From assembly GCA_934096025.1 (NCBI GenBank), contig CAKOLP010000076.1, positions 1 to 5,326 on the forward strand: a stretch of DNA of 5,326 nt. The letters run 5' to 3'. Shown piece after piece: positions 1 to 5,326 of the stretch; position 1 is the first letter of the stretch; every line of letters starts with the position of its first letter. The DNA is from an uncultured Bacilli bacterium (GTDB taxonomy: Bacteria; Bacillota_I; Bacilli_A; RF39; UBA660). The translations under genes and the position numbers were made by a program. The notes beneath the pieces were generated by a model. It worked only from the letters and a program-made list of their open reading frames with translations. It was not told the origin of the DNA and did not search any database.

Positions 1-1156
1 GAAAAATGGTGTCGGCATATTCTTTATAATCTTCGGGAATATCTTGCTCTAAAACTCTATTAACATTTTTATATGTCATTTGTTTACGTGATTTAATATA
101 TGATGGGAATATGTCATAATCTATAACTTTTCCTTTGTCATTAATCTCCATAATACAGCTTATTGTTAATCTTATAACTCCTGGATTTAGGGAACAAATA
201 CCATTGGATAATTGATGAGGAAGCATAGGTATTACAGTATCAGCAAGATAACTAGATGTCCCTCTTAGAAAAGCATCATCATAAAGACTAGTGCCTATTT
301 TAACATAATGGGAAACATCGGCAATATGAACTCCAAGTAAATAATTTTCTCCTTTTTTTGTAACACTTATTGCATCATCGATATCTTTAGTATCATCACC
401 ATCAATAGTAAAAATCATTTCACCAGTTAGATCTTTACGCCCAACTAGTTCTTCTTCTTTTACCTCATCAGGGATACTTTTTAACTCTAAAAGAGCTGAC
501 TCGCTAAAGTCAAAATTAATTGCATGTTTTGCTGCTATAGTTAAAATGTCAACTCGTGGGTCATTTTTATGGCCAATAATCTTTTTTACTCGGCCTAAAA
601 ATTTTCTATTACCAATTTCTTTGATAATTTCTACCACTACCTTGTGACCCTCTACACAACCTTTTAAGCTTTCTTTAGTTAGTTTTACAACTATCTTAAG
701 TTTCTCATCATCAGCTTTAAAAATCAAACTATTTTTATCTTTAACTATTTCTCCGACTACATTTTGCAAGTTTCTTTTAAGAATCTTAATAATATGTCCC
801 TCTGGTTCTTCATCATCTAACTTGCTAAGTATTTCAGCTTCTACAAAATCACCATTAATAGCGCCATTTAAATTATCAAACCTTATAAATATATCCTTAT
901 GAGACCCCATATCAACGAAGCCATTACCATTTTTATTAATACTTAGATATCCAGTTTTTAAAGCTTTAGTATTTTCCATTAACAAATAATCATGAGCTTT
1001 TGACTCATGTACTAAACCCTCTGTTACTAACTCTTTGATATCTTTTTCTAGAGCTTTGATGTCTTCGATTGTTTTAGCCCCAATTTTTTGATTAATAAAA
1101 TTTATACTTTGTGCTTTTGTTTCATTTCTTAATATATCTAATATTTTTTCTTTCAT
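1..1156 (-). CDS. rnr: Ribonuclease R, N-terminal 385 codons (partial, runs off the window)
   Basis: RNase R is a processive 3'-5' exoribonuclease of the RNase II/RNB family. It degrades structured RNA and, in known species, takes part in mRNA and rRNA quality control and trans-translation. I translated the minus strand from the ATG at 1156-1154. Residues 1-60 are a helical, winged-helix-like N terminus (MKEKILDILRNE...). About 66-125 and 130-200 look like the two cold-shock/OB domains (KTGYLSINKNGNGFVDM...DIFIRFDN). The RNB catalytic domain starts near 240. The active-site motif TIDGDDTKDIDDA at 250-262 supplies all four expected metal-binding aspartates (D252, D258, D260, D261). HIADVSHYV (277-285) and PMLPHQLSNGICSLNP (310-325) are further family signatures. 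The RNB remainder and S1 domain are outside the window. The start is fixed by a good SD (AAAGAGGGA at 1161-1169), and the gene begins 1 nt after the stop of the small upstream gene, so the two are probably translationally coupled. Family identity is very secure; RNase R rather than RNase II follows from the N-terminal helical domain and motif wording. Confidence 0.96.
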   Translation of the reverse strand, partial: MKEKILDILRNETKAQSINFINQKIGAKTIEDIKALEKDIKELVTEGLVHESKAHDYLLMENTKALKTGYLSINKNGNGFVDMGSHKDIFIRFDNLNGAINGDFVEAEILSKLDDEEPEGHIIKILKRNLQNVVGEIVKDKNSLIFKADDEKLKIVVKLTKESLKGCVEGHKVVVEIIKEIGNRKFLGRVKKIIGHKNDPRVDILTIAAKHAINFDFSESALLELKSIPDEVKEEELVGRKDLTGEMIFTIDGDDTKDIDDAISVTKKGENYLLGVHIADVSHYVKIGTSLYDDAFLRGTSSYLADTVIPMLPHQLSNGICSLNPGVIRLTISCIMEINDKGKVIDYDIFPSYIKSRKQMTYKNVNRVLEQDIPEDYKEYADTIF

Positions 1157-1157
1157 T

Positions 1158-1514
1158 CTATCCCTCTTTATAATCACAAATCATTTTGTTATTATTAAAA
1201 GTTATTTCAATATATGACTTACTATCATTTCCTGCCAGCTCATTTGTTAAAGGATTTTTAAGTGATTCCTTAATATAATTGTTGTTAACTAGCTTTTCAA
1301 ACTTCACTTTACATAGATTTTCAAATCCTTTGCATATCGCTTCAGTGTAGTTTTCTTCTTCGGCCATTTTACAAGCTGAAGTTTCAAGTTCTTCTTTATA
1401 ATCATCATATTGTTTGGCTTTTATTCCACCAAAAATTAACACAATACCTAAGATTATTGCAACAGTAATAATCATAATTAATAACATTTTTAGTATCCTC
1501 TTTTTATTCTTCAT
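1158..1514 (-). CDS. Small membrane-anchored pilin-like protein without a prepilin cleavage motif
   Basis: About 118 aa from the ATG at 1514-1512; a GTG at 1523-1521 would add three residues (fM-I-E). The protein starts with a basic stretch (MKNKKRILK), has one hydrophobic helix (roughly LLIMIITVAIILGIVLIF), and then a polar domain with four Cys. That domain follows the pattern of the pilin segment in the two large proteins upstream: C-x-x-A-E-(E/K) after the helix, an amphipathic stretch ending in hydrophobic-x-x-(G/N), a D/N-P or S-P turn (KNPLT versus LTSPS), a beta-type strand, then N-x-x-x-C-x-Y near KEG (NKMICDYKEG versus NERTCTYTKEG). The likeness is my by-eye alignment. The GFTLVE-type peptidase site is absent, so it should stay membrane-anchored with its C-terminal domain outside. 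Its function is unknown; it may be a degenerate minor pilin or pilus-associated anchor. It is followed directly by rnr and preceded by its own candidate promoter and the terminator of the pilin operon. Confidence 0.85.
   Translation of the reverse strand: MKNKKRILKMLLIMIITVAIILGIVLIFGGIKAKQYDDYKEELETSACKMAEEENYTEAICKGFENLCKVKFEKLVNNNYIKESLKNPLTNELAGNDSKSYIEITFNNNKMICDYKEG
1161..1169 (-). promoter_or_regulatory. Ribosome binding site of rnr, inside the upstream gene
   Basis: AAAGAGGGA on the minus strand lies about 4-5 nt before the rnr ATG and overlaps the last codons of the preceding gene (Lys-Glu-Gly). The preceding stop TAG (1160-1158), one A, then ATG gives a 1-nt gap. This arrangement decides the rnr start and suggests translational coupling. 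Confidence 0.8.
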
Positions 1515-1529
1515 TTCTATCACAAATAT

Positions 1530-1538
1530 AGTATATCA
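1530..1538 (-). promoter_or_regulatory. Candidate extended -10 promoter for the small pilin-like gene and rnr
   Basis: Minus-strand TGATATACT matches the extended -10 pattern TGnTATAaT with one mismatch. The -35 region (TGGCTT at 17-bp spacing) is weak and lies in the terminator stem. With a standard +1 seven bases past the -10 box, transcription would begin at about 1523, the G of the alternative GTG, leaving roughly a 9-nt leader before the ATG at 1514. It sits just downstream of the terminator, as expected for a new transcription unit. Prediction only. Confidence 0.5.
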
Positions 1539-1545
1539 CACTTAT

Positions 1546-1576
1546 AAAAAATAAGCCAGATAAATTCTAGCTTATT
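1546..1576 (-). terminator. Intrinsic terminator after the broken pilin-adhesin gene
   Basis: On the minus strand AATAAGCTAG pairs with CTGGCTTATT over 10 bp, with one G-T wobble and a 7-nt loop (AATTTAT), and is followed by a T tract. It begins 2 nt after the ancestral stop (1578-1580) of the upstream pseudogene. That position supports the reading that the original gene extended past the premature stop at 1671. Confidence 0.85.
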
Positions 1577-1670
1577 CTTAGTTTATAATCATAGGGTTAG
1601 TTCTTGTCCCCTCACCGCTTACATAGGTTACATTTGGATTTAAATAAAATACCGGTCTTATCGCATAACT

Positions 1671-2879
1671 TTAACTAACTTTACCTGCATCTATATTCCC
1701 ACTATAATTAACGTTAAAACTATAATCAAAATATCTAGTATCTGAAGTTAAAGTCCATTCCCATAGTCCCATATACATCCAGTTTACTGAAGTTAAAGCG
1801 GCATAATTACTTAAAACAAATGTGCCAGTTACGGCAGTTCTAACTTCTGTTGAAGCACCACCATAATCACTTACATACATTAAGCCTATTTTGGCATTAT
1901 ATGTACTAGAAGATGCTGGACTCACTATTTCATTTTGATAAGCTGTGGCTTCCATTTGTTCTGCTATTTTCCCCCATGTGTTACCCCCAACTTTCCAAGT
2001 GGACATCGATATTTTATTTGCCCAAACTGTGCCTATATTATTTAAAAAGTTTTTATTTAAATTAACTTTGTTTAATGGACTTTCACTCCAATTGCTAGCA
2101 TCATTATTCCAATAATACACTTCAACTTTATCCTTAGAATTAGAACCGTATGTTCTTCCCCAAGTGCCGGTTCTATCTATGCTCCTATAAGTACCCCTAT
2201 CTGCTCCGTCTGTTCCTAATAAATCTGATGTTACATAATCAAATTTAATTAATTTGACCCTTGCGCCAAATACTCCAATAACACGATAAAGATTATCTGT
2301 AGGACAAGTTCCATCAGTTGAAGTATATCCGAAACACACAAAATTCTTTACAGTACTGTTTGAGCCTGCATATCTATATGAGTAATCTTTAGTACTATTT
2401 CTTAAAGTTAGATTATGATAATAAATATCATTTACGCCTTGAGTTCCTGTGTATTTTGACTTTATATAATCAGACAAAAATAAACCTAAAGTTTTTTCTC
2501 GTTTACTGTGAACGACACTACTTCTGCCATTACTATCCTTAACATACACTTTGATAAAATAAATACTATTTTGCATCAAATTTGTAAATGAATGACTCGA
2601 ACTGTCTGACTTAACAAAAGTATTACCATTATCCATGGAATAATAATATTCTGTGACTTTGGCAGTTCCCTCTTTTACTGTGAGATTGACTTTTATAGAA
2701 GTTGATGATGGTATTGTGGAAACGCTAGTAATTATAGGCAATTTATATTCCGGCATTGTATCATTTTTTGAAAAAACATTTGAATATCTATCTTTCGTAT
2801 CTGATACTTTTCCTTTTATTGTAAAAGAGGTTCCCTCAGCTAAATCTTCAAATGTGTAGGTATCCCCACTACTTTCCAT
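1671..2879 (-). pseudogene. C-terminal fragment: FN3-like repeats and C-terminal domain, cut off from its start
   Basis: This is the open frame downstream of the frameshift. The ATG at 2879 is only an internal Met (KYMESSGD) that aligns with NFVESDTD of the intact paralog. No Shine-Dalgarno precedes it and the frame stays open further upstream, so it is unlikely to be a real start; without the prepilin helix the product would have no export signal. It contains the end of FN3-like repeat 1 (YTFEDLAEGTSFTIKGKVSD), all of repeat 2 (ITSVSTIPSSTSIKVNLTV to VYVKDSNGRSS), then the C-terminal domain (SDYIKSKYTG, YRYAG, NFVCFGY, LNNIG, GLMYVSDYGG). It ends at the premature TAA before the conserved RP-x-FYL tail. 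Confidence 0.75.
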
Positions 2880-2917
2880 ATATTTTACACCGTTATCAAT
2901 ACTAAAATAATAATTTT

Positions 2918-3367
2918 TTATTTTATTGTTCCAGCTTCCGCTACAATTTTAGCTGTTAATTTATTATTATCCTTTGTTAGTTTAATATCTGTCACTGTTG
3001 GTAAAATGTATTCATCACATATTTCTTTCGAATATGTACAAACCCTTTCATTATCTTTCCAGCTTACAGTAACACAGTAATTGCTAAGAGATTTGATATT
3101 TTCCTTTGTTCGAGGGTCTATTAAATCTTTTCTAAGTAATCCTTGATCAATCAAGCTTTTGATTTTTATACTAATATCATAATCTATATCATTCTTTTCA
3201 GCATAAAGACATCCGGCATCTTCGATTGTTTTATCAAAGTCTTTTATGTCATCTTTCTTAATTTTATCAAACATACCTGAAAAACTTAGGCCTATTGTAA
3301 CTGATATTGCTGCCAACAAAGCTATAACAACAAGTGTTTCTACAAGGGTAAAACCTTTCTTTTGCAT
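2918..3367 (-). CDS. N-terminal fragment: 149-aa type IV prepilin-like protein
   Basis: This is the translatable 5' part of the broken gene. It starts at the ATG at 3367-3365, with GGAGGTGAG placed 3 nt before it. The prepilin motif is KKG|FTLVE: a 5-residue leader, Gly at the cleavage site, and Glu at mature position 5. A hydrophobic helix follows (residues 6-28), then a pilin segment with Cys at the positions seen in the intact paralog (GCLYAEKN, NYCVTVSW, RVCTYSKEICDEY). The frame ends just inside the first FN3-like repeat (VAEAGTIK). The product would therefore be a pilin domain without stalk or head, in the usual size range of ordinary (pseudo)pilins. It could still be processed and assembled, so loss of the tail does not prove loss of all function. 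Confidence 0.75.
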   Translation of the reverse strand: MQKKGFTLVETLVVIALLAAISVTIGLSFSGMFDKIKKDDIKDFDKTIEDAGCLYAEKNDIDYDISIKIKSLIDQGLLRKDLIDPRTKENIKSLSNYCVTVSWKDNERVCTYSKEICDEYILPTVTDIKLTKDNNKLTAKIVAEAGTIK

Positions 3368-3376
3368 ATTCTCACC
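3330..3376 (-). repeat. 47-bp SD-plus-leader repeat, copy 1
   Basis: This block spans GGTGAG, the ATG and the first 13 or so codons (MQKKGFTLVETLV). It matches positions 5189-5235 with a single mismatch (3347 versus 5206). The similarity stops abruptly upstream of GGTGAG and becomes patchy further into the gene. It is the best-conserved DNA stretch I found between the two tandem paralogs. Confidence 0.8.
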
Positions 3377-3379
3377 TCC
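3371..3379 (-). promoter_or_regulatory. Strong Shine-Dalgarno of the broken pilin gene
   Basis: GGAGGTGAG on the minus strand, then AAT, then ATG. It is the strongest SD in the window, stronger than that of the intact paralog (GGTGAG). No convincing -10/-35 pair lies between the two genes (3368-3453), so this gene is probably transcribed by read-through from the upstream pilin gene. Confidence 0.8.
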
Positions 3380-3386
3380 AAGATTG

Positions 3387-3435
3387 CAATAAAATATTAA
3401 AACAAAGGATTTTTTTGAAAATATATATTTTATTG
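3387..3435 (-). repeat. AT-only inverted repeat between the two pilin genes
   Basis: CAATAAAATAT at 3387-3397 is perfectly inverted as ATATTTTATTG at 3425-3435, with a 27-nt spacer. The stem has only A-T pairs apart from one terminal C-G, and no T tract follows on the minus strand, so it is a poor terminator. It may be a weak mRNA hairpin, or chance in AT-rich DNA. Together with the SD it fills most of the 86-nt intergenic gap. Confidence 0.35.
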
Positions 3436-3453
3436 TTAGATAAATATAATTTT

Positions 3454-5226
3454 TTAATCAATAATATATGGTTTATCTCTTGTTCCTTCTCCAGAAACAT
3501 AGCTTACAGTATCTTTTAGATAAAATGCAGGTCGAACAGGCATTGAATAATTACGATCTACGCTAGCGGCATTTATCGTTGGACCTCCTATCCCTCCAGT
3601 TATATACAGTGCGCTATCTTTAATTATTTTTTTAGGTGTAATAGTCCAATCTGAATAATCGGTAAATATCCAGGAAGTTCTTTTATAACCAGACGCATGC
3701 GTTCCTATGTACAAAGTCCATGCATGAGGCATTGCTGAATATCCATAATCACTTACATACATTAATCCTACTTTTCCAGTAAAAACCGTATTATTTGGAT
3801 CCCCAACTTCGCCTTTATAAACACCTGTTACTGTTAAATCTTCTCCCGAATAACCGCCAACATACCATTTGGCTTCAGCAATTTTATTTGACCACTTATA
3901 ACCAATATTATTTAAATAATTATAGTTTAAGTTCGTTTTATTTAATTCACTAGTTTCCCACTCACCATAATTTGAACCATGCCACGAATAAGTATTAATA
4001 TTAGTTAAATCACCTGTATAATATTGTATTCTTTTTACTTTTATCGATGTATAACTAAATGTTCCATTGGTTCCCAATAAATTAGCATTTGCAAAATCAA
4101 ATTTTATTAATTTGACGCGACCACTAAAAACACCAATTATTCTATAAAGATTATCTGTAGGACAGCTTCCATCCGTAGAAACATACCCAAAACACACAAA
4201 ATTATTAGTTGTGTCTGTAGTTCCTGCATATCTATAAGAAAAATCATACGCACCATTTTCTAAACTAGCATTATGATAGTACATATTATTTTCTCCTTGT
4301 ACACCCGTATATTTTGATTTAATGTGATCTGCAAATGAATATCCTTTTGTTTTTTCTGTTGTAGTAGCAATTGCACTGCTTTTTCCATTATTGTCTTTTA
4401 CATAAACTTTTATATTATATGTTGTTTGTAAAGATAAACCCGTAAATGTATAACTTGCATTTGTTCTTTTAATATACGTTTTACCATTATCAATGGAATA
4501 ATAGTATTCAGTAACTTTACCATCTCCGCCTTTAGCGTTTATATTAACTTTTATTGTAGAAGAAGTTGAATCTGTGGTAACACTTGTAATTGTTGGTAAT
4601 TCATATTTTTTTATATTAGCACTACCAGAAACTACATTAGAAAATCTATTTTCAGTATCTGAAACTTTACCTTTTACTGTATAAGTAATACCCTCGGTCA
4701 AATTATGAAAAGTGTAAGTATCTGTATCACTTTCAACGAAATTTATTCCGTTATCAATACTAAAATAATATTTTTTAATTTTATTTGTGCCATCTTCTGC
4801 TACTAAATTTAATGTTACGTCTCTATTCTCAATTTTAACATTAAGCTTACTTACATAAGGTAAAACATATTCTTCACAGCCTTCTTTTGTATAAGTACAA
4901 GTTCTTTCATTATCTTTCCAATTTATTGTTACACAATAATCTTTTATAGAGGTTATTTTGTCTTTTGATGAGGGACTAGTTAAATCTTTTCTTAACAAGC
5001 CCTGGTCTATCAACGTTTTTATTTTTACACTAGTATCAAAATCTATTTTATTTTTTTCAGCATATAGACAAGCTGCATCTTCAATAGTTTCATCAAATTT
5101 TTTTTCATCATTTTCAGCTTGTTTTTGAATCATACCAGAAAAGCTTAAGCCAATTGTTACTGATATTGCTGCTAAAAGAGCAATGACTACAAGTGTTTCT
5201 ACAAGTGTAAAACCTTTCTTTTGCAT
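3454..5226 (-). CDS. Type IV prepilin-like surface protein with FN3-like repeats and C-terminal adhesin-like domain
   Basis: The product is an intact 590-aa protein. The prepilin signal is MQKKG|FTLVE (G5, mature Glu5), followed by a hydrophobic helix (6-28) that would anchor it in the membrane and pack into a pilus after prepilin peptidase cleavage. Residues 40-120 form a pilin-like segment with Cys53, 98, 110 and 117. Two FN3-like repeats follow at about 124-205 and 210-293, each with the Y-x-F-x-x-L-x-x-x-x-x-Y/T core and an SIDNG motif. The C-terminal domain (about 297-590) has Cys345/Cys355, NLYRIIGVF, LNNIG, GLMYVSDYG, SDWTITP and the tail VRPAFYL...YVSGEGTRDKPY. At 590 aa it is far longer than an ordinary pilin (about 120-200 aa), which fits a minor pilin carrying a binding head, a role I infer. 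The start is set by GGTGAG 3 nt upstream, and it heads a terminator-bounded unit with the broken paralog 86 nt downstream. The ligand is unknown. The export and assembly genes are not in the window. Trp is TGG, and no internal TGA interrupts it. Confidence 0.92.
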   Translation of the reverse strand: MQKKGFTLVETLVVIALLAAISVTIGLSFSGMIQKQAENDEKKFDETIEDAACLYAEKNKIDFDTSVKIKTLIDQGLLRKDLTSPSSKDKITSIKDYCVTINWKDNERTCTYTKEGCEEYVLPYVSKLNVKIENRDVTLNLVAEDGTNKIKKYYFSIDNGINFVESDTDTYTFHNLTEGITYTVKGKVSDTENRFSNVVSGSANIKKYELPTITSVTTDSTSSTIKVNINAKGGDGKVTEYYYSIDNGKTYIKRTNASYTFTGLSLQTTYNIKVYVKDNNGKSSAIATTTEKTKGYSFADHIKSKYTGVQGENNMYYHNASLENGAYDFSYRYAGTTDTTNNFVCFGYVSTDGSCPTDNLYRIIGVFSGRVKLIKFDFANANLLGTNGTFSYTSIKVKRIQYYTGDLTNINTYSWHGSNYGEWETSELNKTNLNYNYLNNIGYKWSNKIAEAKWYVGGYSGEDLTVTGVYKGEVGDPNNTVFTGKVGLMYVSDYGYSAMPHAWTLYIGTHASGYKRTSWIFTDYSDWTITPKKIIKDSALYITGGIGGPTINAASVDRNYSMPVRPAFYLKDTVSYVSGEGTRDKPYIID

Positions 5227-5235
5227 ATTCTCACC
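5189..5235 (-). repeat. 47-bp SD-plus-leader repeat, copy 2
   Basis: This is the partner of 3330-3376 (46 of 47 identical by eye). It covers GGTGAG, the start codon and the prepilin leader codons of the intact gene. Confidence 0.8.
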
Positions 5236-5250
5236 ATTTTAATTATAACA
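5230..5250 (-). promoter_or_regulatory. Extended -10 promoter and SD of the intact pilin-adhesin gene
   Basis: Minus-strand TGTTATAAT (5250-5242) is a perfect TGnTATAAT extended -10 box. The -35 region (TGGTCT at 17 bp, inside the terminator stem) is weak. GGTGAG (5235-5230) is the SD, 3 nt before the ATG. The predicted +1, seven bases past the box, falls on the first G of the SD, so the leader would be only about 9 nt. The distance from -10 to ATG is 15 nt, the same as at the small pilin-like gene. Confidence 0.6.
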
Positions 5251-5257
5251 GACTAAT

Positions 5258-5280
5258 AAAAAAAAGACCATATGTCTTTT
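5258..5280 (-). terminator. Intrinsic terminator of an upstream gene outside the window
   Basis: On the minus strand AAAAGAC pairs with GTCTTTT (7 bp, loop ATATG) and the T run continues to about eight T. It separates the pilin pair from whatever lies upstream. In one minus-strand frame the window edge reads VISLVLFLQ then TAA at 5297-5295, which could be the tail of that upstream gene, but ten codons are too few to call. Beyond this, 5281-5326 shows nothing I can name. Confidence 0.75.
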
Positions 5281-5326
5281 GAACTTAAGTCTTCTTATTG
5301 TAAAAATAGAACTAATGATATTACGA

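Larger units (their letters stand above)
1578..3367 (-). pseudogene. Broken type IV pilin-like / FN3 / C-terminal adhesin-like gene (frameshift plus in-frame stop)
   Basis: This is a tandem paralog of the intact gene at 3454-5226. Its first 32 residues are identical to that protein (MQKKGFTLVE... to SFSGM). All six cysteines, the FN3-like repeats and the C-terminal landmarks also recur (NFVCFGY, TCPTDNLYR, LNNIG, GLMYVSDYG, RPVFYL, TYVSGEGTR). There are two lesions. (a) After ...AEAGT the frame hits TAA at 2920-2918. Restoring one A in the ACAATAAAATA stretch gives GT(N/I)KIKNYYFSIDNG, matching GTNKIKKYYFSIDNG in the intact copy. (b) An in-frame TAA at 1673-1671 falls where the intact copy has Tyr560, and the same frame then reads SYAIRPVFYL...SGEGTRTNPMIIN to a TAA at 1580-1578. 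Repaired, it would be about 596 codons versus 590, so nothing large is missing. The SD is excellent (GGAGGTGAG), so a 149-aa N-terminal product should still be made. Assembly or sequencing error at the A-rich site is possible for lesion (a) but less likely for lesion (b). Confidence 0.85.

Noticed and set aside
1671..1673. Reassigned or suppressed TAA codon
   Set aside because: TAA serves as the normal stop of the intact pilin gene (3454-3456), and nothing in the window suggests it is read as sense.
2653..2859. Plus-strand open frame of 68 codons
   Set aside because: It is antisense to the FN3-like coding region of the broken gene, whose protein sequence aligns well with its paralog. No SD or family resemblance is visible; it is a shadow frame.
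2918..2929. Programmed -1 ribosomal frameshift instead of a mutation
   Set aside because: A -1 shift would restore the frame, but the site (A ATA AAA) is not a canonical slippery heptamer, the A runs are short, and the gene has a second independent stop near its end. The intact paralog needs no shift.
3387..3435. Intrinsic terminator between the two large genes
   Set aside because: The stem is almost entirely A-T, the loop is long, and no T tract follows on the transcribed strand.
5295..5326. C-terminal tail of an upstream gene (VISLVLFLQ, stop)
   Set aside because: It is well placed before the terminator at 5258-5280, but ten codons at the window edge are too few to support a gene call; another minus frame is open there as well.
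1..5326. tRNA, rRNA, CRISPR array, transposase or insertion-sequence ends
   Set aside because: I saw no cloverleaf-like segment, regularly spaced short repeats, transposase motif or terminal inverted repeats with target duplications; the tandem paralogs are explained by gene duplication.

Overview
The window is AT-rich and every gene lies on the minus strand, so it reads from right to left. It looks like a Gram-positive, low-GC bacterium (Bacillota or Bacilli-like, possibly one of the AT-rich uncultured gut lineages). The support is strong GGAGGTGA-type ribosome binding sites, short intrinsic terminators with T tracts, TATAAT-type extended -10 boxes, and Trp encoded by TGG. The lineage is an inference; no taxonomic marker is complete here.

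Layout in transcription order. (1) Positions 5227-5326 hold an intrinsic terminator for an unseen upstream gene, then an extended -10 promoter. (2) 3454-5226 is an intact 590-aa surface protein: a type IV prepilin-like N terminus (KKG|FTLVE), a Cys-containing pilin segment, two fibronectin-III-like repeats and a large C-terminal domain with the tail motif VRPAFYL...YVSGEGT. (3) 1578-3367 is a tandem paralog of almost the same design length (about 596 codons once repaired). It is broken twice: one A is missing near 2918-2929 (frameshift), and there is an in-frame TAA at 1671-1673, after which 30 conserved codons continue to the ancestral stop at 1578-1580. A clear intrinsic terminator follows at 1546-1576. 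(4) 1158-1514 is a small single-pass membrane protein. Its soluble part has the same Cys/spacing pattern as the pilin segment of the two large proteins, but it lacks the prepilin cleavage motif. (5) 1-1156 is the first 385 codons of ribonuclease R (rnr), starting 1 nt after that gene's stop, with its Shine-Dalgarno inside the end of that gene. The rest of rnr lies beyond the window.

There are probably two transcription units. One is the pilin-adhesin pair (intact gene, then pseudogene), bounded by terminators at 5258-5280 and 1546-1576. The other is the small pilin-like gene plus rnr, starting from an extended -10 box at 1530-1538. The large proteins would be processed by a prepilin peptidase and displayed on the cell surface, with FN3 repeats as a stalk and the C-terminal domain as the probable binding head. 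No peptidase, pilus ATPase or platform protein is in the window. RNase R is a housekeeping 3'-5' exoribonuclease with no obvious functional tie to the pilins. The most notable points are the twice-broken pilin paralog, the pilin-like protein without a prepilin motif coupled to rnr, and a C-terminal domain that keeps a fixed scaffold while its loops diverge strongly between the two copies.
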